A DNA stretch of 64,000 nt from Antedon bifida (lineage: Eukaryota > Echinodermata > Crinoidea > Comatulida > Antedonidae): positions 8,117,001 through 8,181,000 of the forward strand of contig OY727098.1 of the NCBI GenBank assembly GCA_963402885.1, read 5' to 3'. Below the pieces are notes generated by a model, which saw only the letters and a program-made list of their open reading frames with translations, was not told the DNA's origin and did no database searches. This document shows positions 30,401 through 45,400 of this stretch, piece after piece. Numbering within the stretch: position 1 is the stretch's first letter; every line of letters starts with the position of its first letter. A program made the position numbers and the translations under genes.

Positions 30401-33400
30401 GCATTTTACTATGTAAGATAGTTACTTTGATGAATAGTTAGTTTATTATGATTTTTTATTCTTTTAGCGGTTATTTCAATTTTAAGGATGCACCATCGAA
30501 TGATGTACCACTTGACGTGTGTATGTGTTTCTTGAAATCAAGATATAGGGTGAAAATATACAGCAGACTTTAACATCATAGACGCTACAAGCTAAATTTC
30601 AAATTTACCTCAGGAATGGTTAGCCTCTGTCCAGCCACTGGATACACAAACACTGGTTTATGATTATTCTCATCAGTGATTTTGACATCAACTATGATTG
30701 TACTTGATAATGGATTGTTACCTCCATCCATTGCCTTCACTACAAGTTCAAAGTTGAATATCTGTGGAGTTTGCTCATATAGTAATTCACCAGTTGAAAT
30801 AGTACCTGACTGTTGATCAATAATGAATACATCTAAAAATATAAACAGTTATTTTAATGAATTAATAACAATAATTAATAAGCAAAAATAACACTACAGT
30901 CTGTTTTTGAGGAGTCCACAACCTCAACCCTACGATGGTTGTGGGTTAGGTGAGAACATTATAAAATATGATTTTGAATTGCAATATGACACTATTTAGC
31001 TGGTGCTATGTTCAGAAGCTTTGACATTTAGCAACGGCATGTGTCAAGAAGTAGTGGTTGAGAAACGGAAATTGTTTATTTCAGGTAAAACATGAATAAA
31101 AACATATCGCTATTTTAAATATGTAGATACTGTGCAGACAGGACTTCATTCATTGTATTTGTACTAGTGAACATATTCCAGAATGGTTATAGTTATAATA
31201 TTATGTTTACCGCCAATATTTCCCTCGATAATGCTATATGCAACTTCCCCATTGGCTCCCGCATCCTCATCATTAGCAGTTACTGTGACAACAAAAGAGC
31301 CTACACTAGCACTTTCAAAAAGCTGGTAAGTTGATTGAGAAAGAGTCTCAAAATGAGGTACAACATCATTAATATCTTCAATAGTTATTGTGACCTGCAA
31401 GAAGTATTTTAAATATTTGCCATGAGTTAAGAATGGTTATAAAAATGTTTCGAACTTAATATATATGATCATATTAACATTATTTCAAAAACCATATATA
31501 AAAATGTGAACTTCCTGTTAAACCATTTTATTGGAGAAATACCACCAAAAAAATAAGATCTTAGTTAACTGGTAAATTACTTGAGTTGTCTTTGCCAATC
31601 CATCTTTGTTGCTGGCTTCAATGATGAGGTTGTACTCTGCAACAGATTCTCTGTCAAGCAATGCTATAGTCTGCAATATTCCTGATAATGTGTCAATAAC
31701 AAACTCCCCGTTACTCCCTCCAATAATGCTGTAAAACACTTGTGATGCATCAGTTCCCGCATCGCTGTCAACTGCACTGCACTTTCCAACTTCATGGCCT
31801 ATTAGAAATACATTTTTAAAGAAATACAATCAATTTTTATATATCAAATATGAAAGTTTAAAACACTAATAATTTTTTATAATAATTTATTCATGTATTC
31901 CTCATTTAAAATGACCTATAATATGATTTAAGTATGACACTCATTATGACACTAAGTATTTACTATGTAGAATCTGTCATAATGAAGAATGTGTAGTAAA
32001 AACTAAAAACTTTTCTGTTCATACCTATTGTAACATTTTCTGCAACAAAAAATGCATATGGAGCATTTAGAAAGACTGGTGAATGATCATTGACATCTTG
32101 TACACTGATGTCAAGTATAGTAGAGCCAACACGTCCACCACCATCATCTGCTTCAATATGTAGGCTAAATGCTCTTATTGACTCAAAATCAAGATTCTTT
32201 GCTGTTATGACGAAACCACTGTCAGCTATAAAATAACAAGTTTTTTTTGTTTTATACAATGTAGTTTGTATATCAGCAAAAACTTTAGACACAATATAAC
32301 ATTATGGCAAAAATAAAAGAAGGAAGAGCATTAAAGCTTAACACCACCAAACTATACCCATAAATTCTGTTTTGGTTAGTGTCAGCAAGTAGAATTGCAG
32401 GTGTGGAAAAACAATTCAGCGTGACTTACATTTGCAAATGATTAAAACAAATTTGTTCCTAGTCTATTTATTTACTTGAAATGTCGCTTTTAAAACCCTA
32501 TGCTAACACTTATCAGTTATCTTAACCTAACCATTTGTTTGTGATTCCATATATGGAAGGAAGGTCTGAGTTGCTGTTGGGCCAACTTGACGCGGCGGGG
32601 CCGAGATGGTTTATCGTCGGCTGGAGTACCTGAATTTTGTTTAATATAAGTAGCTTAGTTTATCCAATCTCATCCTTATATTGACATTTTTAGTTTTGAA
32701 CTGAAATCTTAGTTGTGTACATATTGTGTTGATTAAACGGGATTTTGTCAAATCAAATATATAGAAAATAGATAAGACTGTAAAATAAATTAATTGCAAA
32801 CTTACAGAGTATTTTAAAAGTACCATTGATGTTTCCAGATGTTATACTGTAGGAAAGCTCACTATTTTGATCAGCATCTATTGCTGTAACTCGAGCAACC
32901 TAAAACAAAAAAAAAGTGGGTAACTACAATAGTTGCATCAATAATGTATCTCTGAAATGTGTTTCTAATGCATGCTCTTTATCATATTTCATGTTGTATG
33001 ATTTTACAATAGTAACAATAATAATTACCACATTGTCAATTGAAGAATCTTCAGAAATATTTGCATAATAAACAGATAAAGTAAATGTTGGGTTATTGTC
33101 GTTGACATCACCTATGATAACATCAACAAGAGCTTGTGAAGACATCTGTGGTACACCATTATCAGAAATCTTAAAAAAAAAAACATTTTTAATTATATGT
33201 GTGGAATGCTAGCATGTTATTCAATAACATGATGATGAAATACATGCATATGGTCATCTTTTTAGTAGTGACTTTTTCTTTTTATTGTTATCTGTGAGAA
33301 ATTGATTGAATGAATATTACAATATTTAGACAGGTTTAAAGCTTAAAAACCTGTTTATCATGTTTATGATTTGATGATGGGTGTACAATTTCATATTGTA

Positions 33401-36400
33401 ATACATTTCCTTACATTAACTGTCAATGTTATGCTACTTGGATAGATTAATGACTCTCTATCCAATGAAACAAGTGTGAATAATTCTCCTGTAGATGAGT
33501 TGATTCTTAATAAAGATTGAAAATCTGTAAAACAAAAAAAAAGGAATTACTTGTTGTAATACAAAATTGTTTATGGTAATTAAGCAAGCATATGTAAAAA
33601 TCATTACTATGTAAACATACTATTTGACTAGATAAAGGAATCCAACAGCTTCTGATATAGTCCATGCATGCCCACCGTCCCACATCTTTATATTGTTAGT
33701 GTTAGATATTTCTTTATACAAAAAATTAAATATTCTCATTCCCTTTCTTAAAGGACTACTTTACCGAGAACCATATTTTGACAACATATTAGTGATATAC
33801 ATATGATTTCCGAACAATTGTGAGATTTACGATTTCGCTGTGCGTGCTTGCTGTACAGTCATCGCCGTAAATTGCTGTGGCGCCAAGTGTGCTTAACAAA
33901 ATCTACCTCATGAATTTTCACTGTTGTTAACATACTGGAGATGGGTACCCGTCATTTCAATTGCTAATTTGACCTGTATTTAGGCTTTGCCATAATGTTT
34001 AGTCTGTTATTTGAAGAAACACATATAGCAATTTACGGTAAAGTTGTCCTTTAACAGATGTCTATTAATATTATAATTACTAATGTTATATAGTAAATGA
34101 TCACCTTGATATGTTGTATCTATTATTGAAAATGTCAATTGGCTTTGAGAATCATCTGGATCAATTGCTTCTATGTGACCAATAAGAGTAGAAGCAGGTA
34201 AGTTTTCCTGGATATCAAATATATAGTGGTCCATTGATGGCAGTGGTGGAAACTCATTGACATCATCTACAGTAACAATAACCTTTGGGAAGAAAGAAAT
34301 GAAAAGTTAGGATTGAGCAAATTTAAAAATGAAAGTAATTGTATTATATTGAGTATCTGGTATAACAATAATGTTAATAACCCTAATATTATATTTGGGA
34401 GACATTATTAAACTGATATTTCCAGAGTCCATTATTTATTTACCTGTCATACTACTGTGATCAAAACATTATTGAAAAAAACATATAGGTGCTCTGCATT
34501 ATGGCAATGATGCAGTTCTCCTGATCTATATTATATATTGATGTTGTTTTGTTTGCTTTCAATGATCATGTAAATTCTCCCTTTTTTGCCACCAAACAGC
34601 AGGACATGTAAAAGGGTTTTCACCGATTCATTTACAGTATGTGGCAGGGTTGGTAAGGTACATATCATCTGAGACAGGTAGGGTGCATATCTGAGACAGA
34701 GTTTGAATCAAAACGATTTGCTTTTGTGACTCGAAAATAGAGTATAGATTAGTATAGTATAGTCAACCTTCTATTGACTATGTATAGTGCAAAAGGATTC
34801 TTTCATACCTGTGTCGAACTCTCCCGTCTGTTATTGGCTGAACCAGATGGATTATCTCTTGCTGTCACAGTGAGAGTATACACAGCTTCATTCTCCCTAT
34901 CTAATGGAGCTGAAACAATTATTTGACCCTGTCAAGAAAATATTTTAAAAAGCGTGAGTGAAAAGGCATAATAGTTGATGGTTAACTGTTGATCAGATTG
35001 GAATATAAAACTATAATATATTGTGCCACTAAAAGCTATCCTGAAAGTGGTCTTAATTTTATTAATTTCAATAAAATTAACCCTTTGAAGACGTGGCCCA
35101 TATTCCATACGGGGTAATTTACTGTCTCAGGACGCGAGGCCCGTATATGTACGGGTCGACATTTTGGGGTCACTGAATTGCACTTTATGAGCATTTGACC
35201 TTTGACCTAGGTAAAAAAAAAATTTCAGAAGGCCAAAACATTTCACATAACAACAAAACAAACAATTGCAGAAAGTTACAGTCATAAAATGTATTTTGCA
35301 TTTTTCCTAAACCTATTAAAAATTCCTTATTTAGCCTCAGTCACTTGGAGTAGAAACCTCACATCTTCAAAGGGTTAAAATGTAAAAATAACTTTCTTAT
35401 TTAAAATAATATAAACAAAGATACAATGGCTGAATAAAAAGAAGGTACATACAGTCATTTTATCAATGCTAAATTTGCCTTGACCTCCGGACAAGCTATA
35501 TTCAACCATTCCAAAGTTTCCTTCATCAATATCATCAGCTTTCACTTGTAAAACAGGGGCACTGACCATTACATTCTCAGAAATTCTAACATGATATTCT
35601 GTCTCATTAAACACTGGATTGTTGTCATTGATGTCAAGAATCAGCAGATCAAACTGTAGCATTCCTAGTAGGGTTGGAACACCACCATCTGATGCTTGGA
35701 TCAAAAAGACTAATTTCTCATTCGATTCTCTGTCTAATTCTTGGTTAAGAGTTACTTGACCAGTTGTGTTGTGAATTACTATAATATCTGTTTTGTTTAA
35801 TAAAGTGTACATAACTTGACCATTTATATCAGCATCAGGATCATAGGCCATAATGTTCAGGATGACATTACCAACTGGAGTACCCTCTGTAACACTCTCA
35901 GTTACAATGGGGCTGGCAAACATTGGTGCATTATCATTTTCATCACTGATTTCAATACGCACAACAGCTGCAAATTAAACATTAAAATCAATAAATAAAA
36001 AAATTAAAATAATTACTGAGCATGAACAGATATCTCTTAAGCTAGATAAACCAAACTACTGTAGTGTTGTAGACAAATTTAAATACACTATTCTTTTACA
36101 AAGAGAAAGTAAAAATGAAATAACAGTTATTACCGTTAGGGTCAGAAGTACTTGGAGCAATAAGAGTTTCTAGATCCTTGGCTTCCACAGTTATTTCCAA
36201 GCGTACAGCAATCTCGCGATCTATACCCTCATTTGCATAAATATCACCTGTAAGAGATTCTAGATGTACAAAATCCTGAAACATACTTGTATCTGATATT
36301 AAGTTACTGTTACCATCAAATGCAGTTATAGACACAATTGAGTAGGAGATGTTTGAGTTTGTATCATCATCCTCAGCATAGACAGTACCAATCAACATCT

Positions 36401-39400
36401 GGGCCGCTGAGTTTTCCTGGATGACGTAATTACTAATAACAGATGTAAATCTTGGAGGGCTGTCATTGACGTCCAGAACATAGAGGTTAACCATTGTGTA
36501 TCCTGTTTGAGGTGAAACCCCAATATCGGAAGCCGAAACAATCAGGTTGTAAATTTGTTGTTGTTCAAAGTCAAGAGGATTGGCAACCTAACAAAATTAA
36601 ATATGTGATTTGTAAAATACAGATGTAGTAAACAATATTATATAACACCTAAATAAAATCCTGTCATTTCATTGGACGATTGTGGGTCACATGGTGTGCA
36701 ATTATACTTACTGTATTGCTTTTGAAATACAACAGCGCCACCTATTTTTTACTTATGCCACGAAGAATGAATGTTATGACTGGTTTCACGATGGAAGTTC
36801 ATTTTTGGAGACGAGTGTTTGGATTCAACCCCACAATTGCACACTGCACCACACGCCATTACTAAGGTAAAACTACTATTACCCTCATTTACTTTATCTG
36901 ACCTGTGGTCTTTGAATTTTGTGGAAATCTGCTTACAAAACTGAAAAAAAAAAATAAAAAAAGAAAAGAAAAATACCTTACCTTAATGATACCATTTGAG
37001 TCAATAGTGAACTTATCCAATGCACCACTGTCAAGTTTGAAGGTCAAAGAGTAACCATCAGGATCGCTTGCAAATAGCTGAATAACATTTGTACCTAAAA
37101 TAAAATATATACTTAAAAGTTTATTTATTTAGAACCTGAAATGAGAGAGTTGATGAAATTAATTTGAATAAAATCAATACACATTTTGTGATGGACCACA
37201 TGACTAACAGCCAATCAACTGGCCTATTGTACTTCATAACAAGATTTTCAATATAGAAAAGATAACATATTTTATCTTAAATGACTCCAAGATAATAACA
37301 TGTAACAATCTATTTAAGAAGAGTAAGAAGATAGTGAGGAAATAAAATTATGTTCATAAAATATAGTATGGCAATAAATTACTAAGGCAAAAAATAAAAA
37401 CTTAGTAACAACAGTATAAATAATAATCGAAAACATCTTAGTAATCAAAGAGTAAATATTTTATCGCTAAAAATTTAGGTAATGTCATTTTACCTTGAAT
37501 GGCATTTTCAGCAATAGTTACATTAAGAACATCTTGAGAGAATACAGGAACTTCATCATTTACATTGGTAACAGTTATATTGATAGTAGCATAAGCTAAA
37601 TCACCTCCACTTTGTATTGCTTGTACATTAAAATAGTAAGATGCTTCTTCTTCATAATCCAACACAGAGGAAGTTGTAATTATACCTGAATAGATTAATC
37701 AATAAAACAATAATAAAACCCATCAATCGCAAATCACTGCATATTTCAGTAAATCTATATTTGTATAGTAGTTGCTTCTATCTTTCTGCACACTATGGTG
37801 TAACAATATTCCAAACTTTAATCTCTAAAAAAGCTGATGATTATTTTAAAACTAAATAAAGATGTATTCTATTCAATAAATTAATAAAGTGATTTTAACA
37901 ACACCATTACCTGTTTTTTGATCAATACTGAAAAATGAGGAGCCTCGACCCAGTAAAGCATAAGTAATATCATTACTTGAACCTGTATCTCCATCTAAGG
38001 CACTGATTGCTGTAAGCTATTTTAAAAACATAATTTTGGTTTAGATATAGAAACTGAATACAAATTTCATTCCAACTTTTGAAATTTTATTACTGCACAT
38101 TTTGTTTAGAAATTATCATAATAAACCAATATTTTCTAGTACTTACCATTTCAATTAATGTACCACTTGGCTGGCCCTCTTGTATTTGCCCATAATAGAG
38201 TAATGTGGAAAACTCAAGTGGTAACTCATTTATGTCCAATACTGTGATTGTTACTGTTGTAGTTGTCTGAAATTAAACATTAGGAATTAAACATAAATGT
38301 TTAATGATAGAGATGATGTGTCAATGTACTGAAAACATACTTGAGAGAACCTAAATGTTATAGTAATCAAGAATAACTATACTGTATATTTACCGTTCTA
38401 CTGTCTCCTAGGTTGTTCAAGTTATCTGTAGCAGTAATCACAAGTTCATATAAACTTTGAGTCTCGCTATCCAAACTTCTGTTGACAAATATCTCTCCAT
38501 TCATCTAAAAGATTGAATAACAATATATTCAGGCCTGTACACTGGGCCGTAAATTAAAATGGGATGGGGAATTTCACTTAATTAGACAGCTTATTTGGAA
38601 TTTTCAGAAGCAGCTCAAAACATGAACCTGTATTTAGTATTATTCTAATATTGTTTTAATTATCAAATATATATATATTGGGATTTTGTGAACTACAGGT
38701 ATCATCATAAAAGAAATATTCAATATTCATATTCATATCCAATATAAAATAATTACATATATTGTTTATTTATAAATGTATAATTAGTAATTCTTAATAA
38801 TTGAAAATTATACCTCATCCATTATAAATGCACCATTAGTATTTCCCTCAAGTATACTCAATCTGATTGGTTGAAATTCTTCACTGTCAATATCGTATGC
38901 CTCAACTTGAAAGATGCTAGCACCTACACTTTCATTTTCTGCAACACTGACTTGATATGGAAGGTTGTTGAACACTGGACTGTTGTCATTTTGATCCATT
39001 ACTTGAACATTTAATATCATCTAAAATAAATTAAATTGTTTAACTTTCGTTTTCAGTTGGCCATTAATCTTCAGTGGCATCACACAAGATTTCCAAAATA
39101 ATTACAAACAAATATGTAAAAGAACCATTGATTGGAACATTGCAATGCAATTAAACTAAATAAACGGCACATAAAATATTTAAATATTCAAATTCTATAA
39201 TTAATTATAAAGAAGAATGTACCATGCCAACTAGTGAAGGGCTTCCCATGTCTGCTGCCAAGATGGTGATATTGTATTCATTCTTCATCTCATAATCCAG
39301 AACTACATTCCCTTTTATTGATAGTATACCTGTTATAGTATTGATACTGAATGTATCTGAAAAATATAGATAGATTGTATTTGTTAATTATTGCAAATAT

Positions 39401-42400
39401 TTTTTGTTTTGTCTTAGATTAAATACTATTTACTACATTATAATAAATAAATTTGTATCCTCATCAACACCACTACGTCCTAATAAAAAAATAATTACAA
39501 ATTCGTTATAAGGTTGTTACTTAAAAACTATTACATTTTAATATTTATATCTTTGTCCAACCAATATCACAACTGTTTTGGAATAATAAATTACCTTTGA
39601 ATTGGAATAGTATATGGAAAAACCTACTTATTGTACAAATTGGAAGATTTTACAAAATTGTTATTTGACTAGAATTTTCTTCACAAAACAGGAATTGCAG
39701 AAAATAAAAACTGCCATTTCTGCCACGACGGCGAAATTGACTATATTGAAGCATTTCTTAATATCATGTTCTAAAGTAATAAGCCACTCTGGTATGGCAT
39801 TACAAAAATTATATTGTCGATTTCTGGAAGGGGTATCCACTTGTCAATCATTTTCGGAATAGATAATGATGAATATTGCTTCAAAAAGGACCTTTCGTTT
39901 AGAAATAATACAATATTAATTTACAATAATATTGTTTATTTGTATTAACTTTTACAGTATCCAATGAAACTTTCTTTCATATGACCTTTGTACTGTTTTG
40001 AAAAAAACAATATAAAATTAGGGAAACAGTGCTCATATTCGGAACATGATCTCATACTTGAGTCGAGCATAGTTTATTGGCCCCAGAGACATTTTTTCAT
40101 ACATTGATACAAAAAAATAATGAACTTTCGCCAATGAGCTATGCTCGACGCGATTATAAATTGCTATTTAGTTTGCTTCTGACAATCCTTGGCATTTGTT
40201 TACTTTATATTGTTTTGTATTTTTCTGTAATTTTTGTTGTGGTGAATCAATCGCATAAATTATCAACATCCTTTTCTTGGATTTGATTAATTAATTACCT
40301 GTCGATTCATTCCCCAATGAATAAAGAATGCTTCCACCGAGTCCAAGATCTGCATCTTGGGCAGTGTATGTTCCCAGGTATTCACCAGACCGTCCTTCGG
40401 GAATGACGAAAGGACCAACAAATGAGGAGGGAAATGTTGGGAAAACATCATTGATGTCCTCTACTTCCACTGTTAGCTAAAAACATTATGAAAAATTGTA
40501 TATCAAATGATTAACCTTCTAACCATCACATTTTATATAGGCATTTACTAATATCAAATCTTGGAAGATGTCAAGTGGAAGATTATCAAATGTAATTTAT
40601 TTTATTTATGTTATTTACTTACAGTTGTCGTGCCAGTTTGTCTGTTTTTATCACTTTGATCAGTTGCTGTGACTATAAGTAGATACTGTTCAGTGATTTC
40701 TCTATCAAGAGCCTTTATTGTTTTTATTAATCCCTAAAATAATCAACATTGCTCATAATTATTATTTTTTCATAAAATCGGATGTAAGTTAGGCATCTAC
40801 AGATGTTCCAAAATTGGGTAGCTTGCTTGGTGAAATGTGCCAAAAAATAATATGATCATGTAACACTACTTTTTAAATATATAATATAATAATAATAGAG
40901 AAGGAGAAAACATAGCTTGGGTTCAGTACCATAGGGCCTAGGCTTTGGAACAATCATATAGGTAATCGAAATCTTTGGACAGTTTAAGTTGACAGCTCTA
41001 TGAGCAATGTTTATTGGATGGGTGCTTTACAAATGGAATGATTGATTATGTAAGGTTGCTGTATGACTTTTTTGGTGTTTTCTATCATTTCTAAAAATAC
41101 TAAATACTAAAATGAATTAATGTTTTTTTCTAGAATATATTTTTTTCTTACCGTTGTAGAGTTAATAATAAACAAATTGTCAATGTTTCCTTCATTGATT
41201 GAGTATTCAACATCTCCATTGCTTCCAAAATCTGGATCATTTGCCATCATCATAGCAACCACAACCCCAACAGATGAGGGACCCTCAGCAATAGTGACTG
41301 ATTGGCTGGCTGGTTCAAATACAGGTGCATTATCATTGTCATCCAAAATAGATATGATTACATAAGTTGAAGCCTAAAAGTCAAACATATATTCCATGTG
41401 ACATCAATGTAAAATCTTGGAAAAGGTACATCAATGTAACACTTAATAAATAACGCAGCATTATTTACGGATTTGTCTTTTGCAAACATAAAAATATGTA
41501 TCTAAGTATCTAACCTGCATTGGTGGTTTGCCAAGATCTGTAGCAGTAACAGTAAGATTATACAATGCTTCAACTTCTCGATCCAAGTTGATATAAGTTG
41601 TTGTGATGTTACCCGAAACTGCATCTATAGTAAACACACCAGGATTTCCTTCAGTGATATCATATCGAATGTCACCATTCCCAACACTATCGGCATCGGA
41701 TGCTTGCACCTGGACCACAAATTCATTGGCCAAAGAGTTCTATAAAAGAAATTTAAGAATCAAGAAACGTATGAGAAAGACATTTTTAAAAAATTAACAA
41801 ATGAACAGGTTTATATAGACGTAAATTATGTTAAATTAGTTGAGACTCAAATTCAAGAAGTCAAAGGAGAGGGAAGGACAGGTCTATTCAGTCAAGAAGG
41901 TTGCCTTCTTATTCAGGCAAATCAAACAAATTATAAGTACACTACACTATATTACATTTATTTACTACAGAATTTAGAGTATAAATTTCTAATATGTATG
42001 GTCTGGTATTGTTGGTCAGTTACACACATACTACAGGTTTATAAGGCTATTAAGAAAACATCAGTGTTGCTCTTTTTTCATTTAAAATCTAGTGCATCCA
42101 CTGGAAGAAACAATGTAAAGCCTATGAAAACAGAGTGGTTGTTGAAAAAAAAACCATATATACCTCTTGAATGCTAGCAGTAATATATTCCTTGACAGTA
42201 AACTCTGGAGCATTATCATTTACATCCTGAACTGAAACTGTTATCAATAAGAAATTTTGCATTGAAGGGATCCCTCTGTCTGAAGCAGATACCTAAACAA
42301 ATATTAATAAACATTATTTATTTTATTTGGATACATTTTTATCACGCTTATCTTGTGTGTCGGTGAAAACAATATTTAATACTGCAAATCAAGGAAACCA

Positions 42401-45400
42401 ATTAAAATATATTAAATAAATAAACATTTTAAAAAATGTATAAGATGGAAGTTATAGTGTTATATTTAAAATTCTGATATACAGTACTTACATTCAGTAA
42501 AAAGGTTGATTTTGTTTCTCTATCAATTTCAGATGTTGTATTAATTTGAACCCAGTCATTAGTTAAAACTGATAAACTAAAAAAGTCATCTTCATTCCCA
42601 CTTACAAAATTATACAAAATCTACAAACAAAAGATAATTGTAATAAATATATGAAGTACTATACTGTATTATTGTTTAGTGTTTAGTTTAGTTTTTGATT
42701 GAAATAAAAAGCTGGCCATGTAATACAACCAGTAAAACTTTCTCATAGAACTAATTAACCTATAGCATGTGATACAAATTAACCAATCAAATGTCAATGC
42801 GTGTTTTAATAATTAATCAGATATAACAAATTGAAACAAACCTGTGAATTTGGACCAATTTGATCTTTGTCTGTTGCTATGAAGGAAACAACAAGACTAC
42901 CAACTGGGCAATTCTCCATCACTTCTGCAACGGTTTGGGAACCAACATTAAACATAGGCTTGTTATCATTCACGTCAAGGAGTATTACTTTAAATAAAGC
43001 TGAGCCTCTCTCTATACCATCAGATGCAAAGATTGTAAATGATATATCTGAACTAGCTTCTCTGTCAAGAAGGGCAATAGTTGTAATTTCACCCTAAAAA
43101 GAAATACAAATACATACATATTACTTAGGATAGGAAACAATCACATATTTGTATTGGCATTAAAAATAAAAAATTATTATTAACTTATATCAAACAATAG
43201 CTAGACCTCTTTTGCTCAATTGGGACATAGGGCCACTCTTGTGGTGGTTTACATAATTGATTTAACTAGTAGGGTTGTTAGACCAATAGAGGCTGAAAAC
43301 ATGACAATTAATTTAGGAATCCAATGGAATTTGGGTCGTCTGAGTCTATTTGTGGGTAATAAATGGTGATTTTTTTTTTAATGAAACAAACAATAATATT
43401 TTATAAATTGTTAACAAAATTCATTAGTAAAAATAGTCAAATATGGTACATAGAGTATCAAGTTATAGACATTTTTTAACAAGAAATTGTAAATATTGTA
43501 CCGTAGCAGGGTTTATCTCAAACAGGTTTCTAGCATCACTATTGGCATCAATGCTATACACGACTGATGTCTGTCCATCCCCATCCACTGCTGTTACCTA
43601 CAGACATAAAAAACAAACAATTATAACAGCTAAAAGCATTTCAGCAAATATTACTTTTAGGTCTAGATAGTTATTTGTATATATAGTATGTTACGTTTAT
43701 TTGTATGTTGTTAGCATTTAATTACTTATGAAAAATGACAAATTAACTTTTAGTAAGTAAATATATGTCTTTGAAGTTAGCTAGTTCCTGTTCCTTAATT
43801 AAATTAAAGGGACAGGTAAAATGTATAATTAATGAAAAACATGCAGGTATATAACCATTAGCAAGCTGGATCCATGTTTAACTGACTGGCAACAAATTGG
43901 GTTCAGCTTTTATTGATCACATAATTAAGTACACTGAAAAGATTAAGTTACACTTTCACTTTTTCCACTTAGAGGAGGGAGATTTAAGTGTCTGAATAAC
44001 TGCAGAAATAGGATACTACATTTGCATACCTGCATAACTAAATGTCCAATCATGACATTTTCACTAATATAAGCTGTATAAACTGTGTTCTCAAAGATTG
44101 GTACTTCATCATTCACATTAACAATCATAATCTCAACTTTTGCATATCCAACATTACTGGGTGGTGCCTGATCAGTTGCTGCCACTGTCAGTGTATAATT
44201 GCGATTGGTTTCATAGTCAAGACTTCTTCTTAATGATAAAGATCCACTTGTCGGGTTCAGACCAAACATATCCATCTGGTTGCCTACATGAAAATACACA
44301 ACTTACAACATAACAAAATAGATACTACTTGCGATCCACTGCAATGACCACAAAGTACTATTGATCATTATACATAAACACAACTTTAAGAAATCAAAGG
44401 CTTTATATAGTAACAAATGTTTCGCGCAGAAATACACAATGTTTGAAATAGGAATATGCCTAAGAAGTGAAAACACCTTGGCTATCAAGGAATGAAATAC
44501 AAAAAGAAACATTTGCAAACCTTCCATTAAAATAACATACACTTTTTAGTTAAGTGTTTAACAATCTGTTATTTAAACTACAAGTTGTTCATGTGTAGAT
44601 TGTGTAATAAATTACCATTGACAATGGTGTATGAGACAACACCAGCATCACCACTATCTGAATCTGTTGCAGACACCACTACCACAACATCATTCACTTG
44701 AGCATTCTCACTTAAATCAGGTCGTTGGTAAAGTTCTTGGGTAAACAGTGGCACTTCATCATTCACATCATCGACAGTAATGCGGACAGTTGCTAAAATA
44801 AATTAAGACATTAAAACCATAAGAAACAATGGAATGCAAAGAGCAAAAACAAAAAATATCTTGCTTACTTATTATATAAACACATCTCTATATATCTCGT
44901 TGTATATGTGCCAATTGAAGACAAATTTTTGTTGTTATACATTTAGGCTTTGTGTATATTTTCTGAGATTTGTTTACAAAAATGGCTTTACATTATCAGT
45001 GAAATTTCCCATAAAAACTAAAAATCATCAATTTATCATTTATTTACCAGTTGATTGTTGACCATCCGGATTAGCAGCCTGAACAAGAAGACTATGCAAG
45101 CTGACCGATTCAAAATCAAGTGCATTAATTCCCCGCACAATCTCACCAGTTGCACTCTCAATCATAAACATTGCATCATCATTTCCATTTATAATACTAA
45201 ATGCAATAACAGCATTTACACCTTCATCTGCATCACTCGCAGCAACTTGAATAATTGTAGTACCCATTGCAACAGTTTCTGCTATATTTGTTGTGTAGAT
45301 ATCATTTGTAAAAATAGGTTTGTTGTCATTGAAATCAAGAATTTGAATCATGACAACTGCAGTACTTGTCATTTGATCTGCTGTTATCGCACCATCTGTA

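Larger units (their letters stand above)
28469..34282 (-). other. CDH23: CDH23 EC26-EC31 block (three repeats more than human)
   Basis: Linkers are GDVNDNNPTF, QDVNDHSPVF, EDINDVVPHF, TDENNHKPVF, SDVDDNEPGF and EDVNDNGPVF. The last two match human IDDNEPLF and INDQPPRF (after EC25 and EC26). Five repeats (EC26-EC30) stand where human has two, so three look additional. The DENNHKP linker has lost the second Asp. EC31 contains a basic QRKRRS loop (about 28,570-28,590), a potential furin-type site. Confidence 0.75.

Noticed and set aside
39614..39862. 82-codon plus-strand frame in a CDH23 intron
   Set aside because: No recognisable domain, signal or partner exon; surrounding sequence is ordinary intron.
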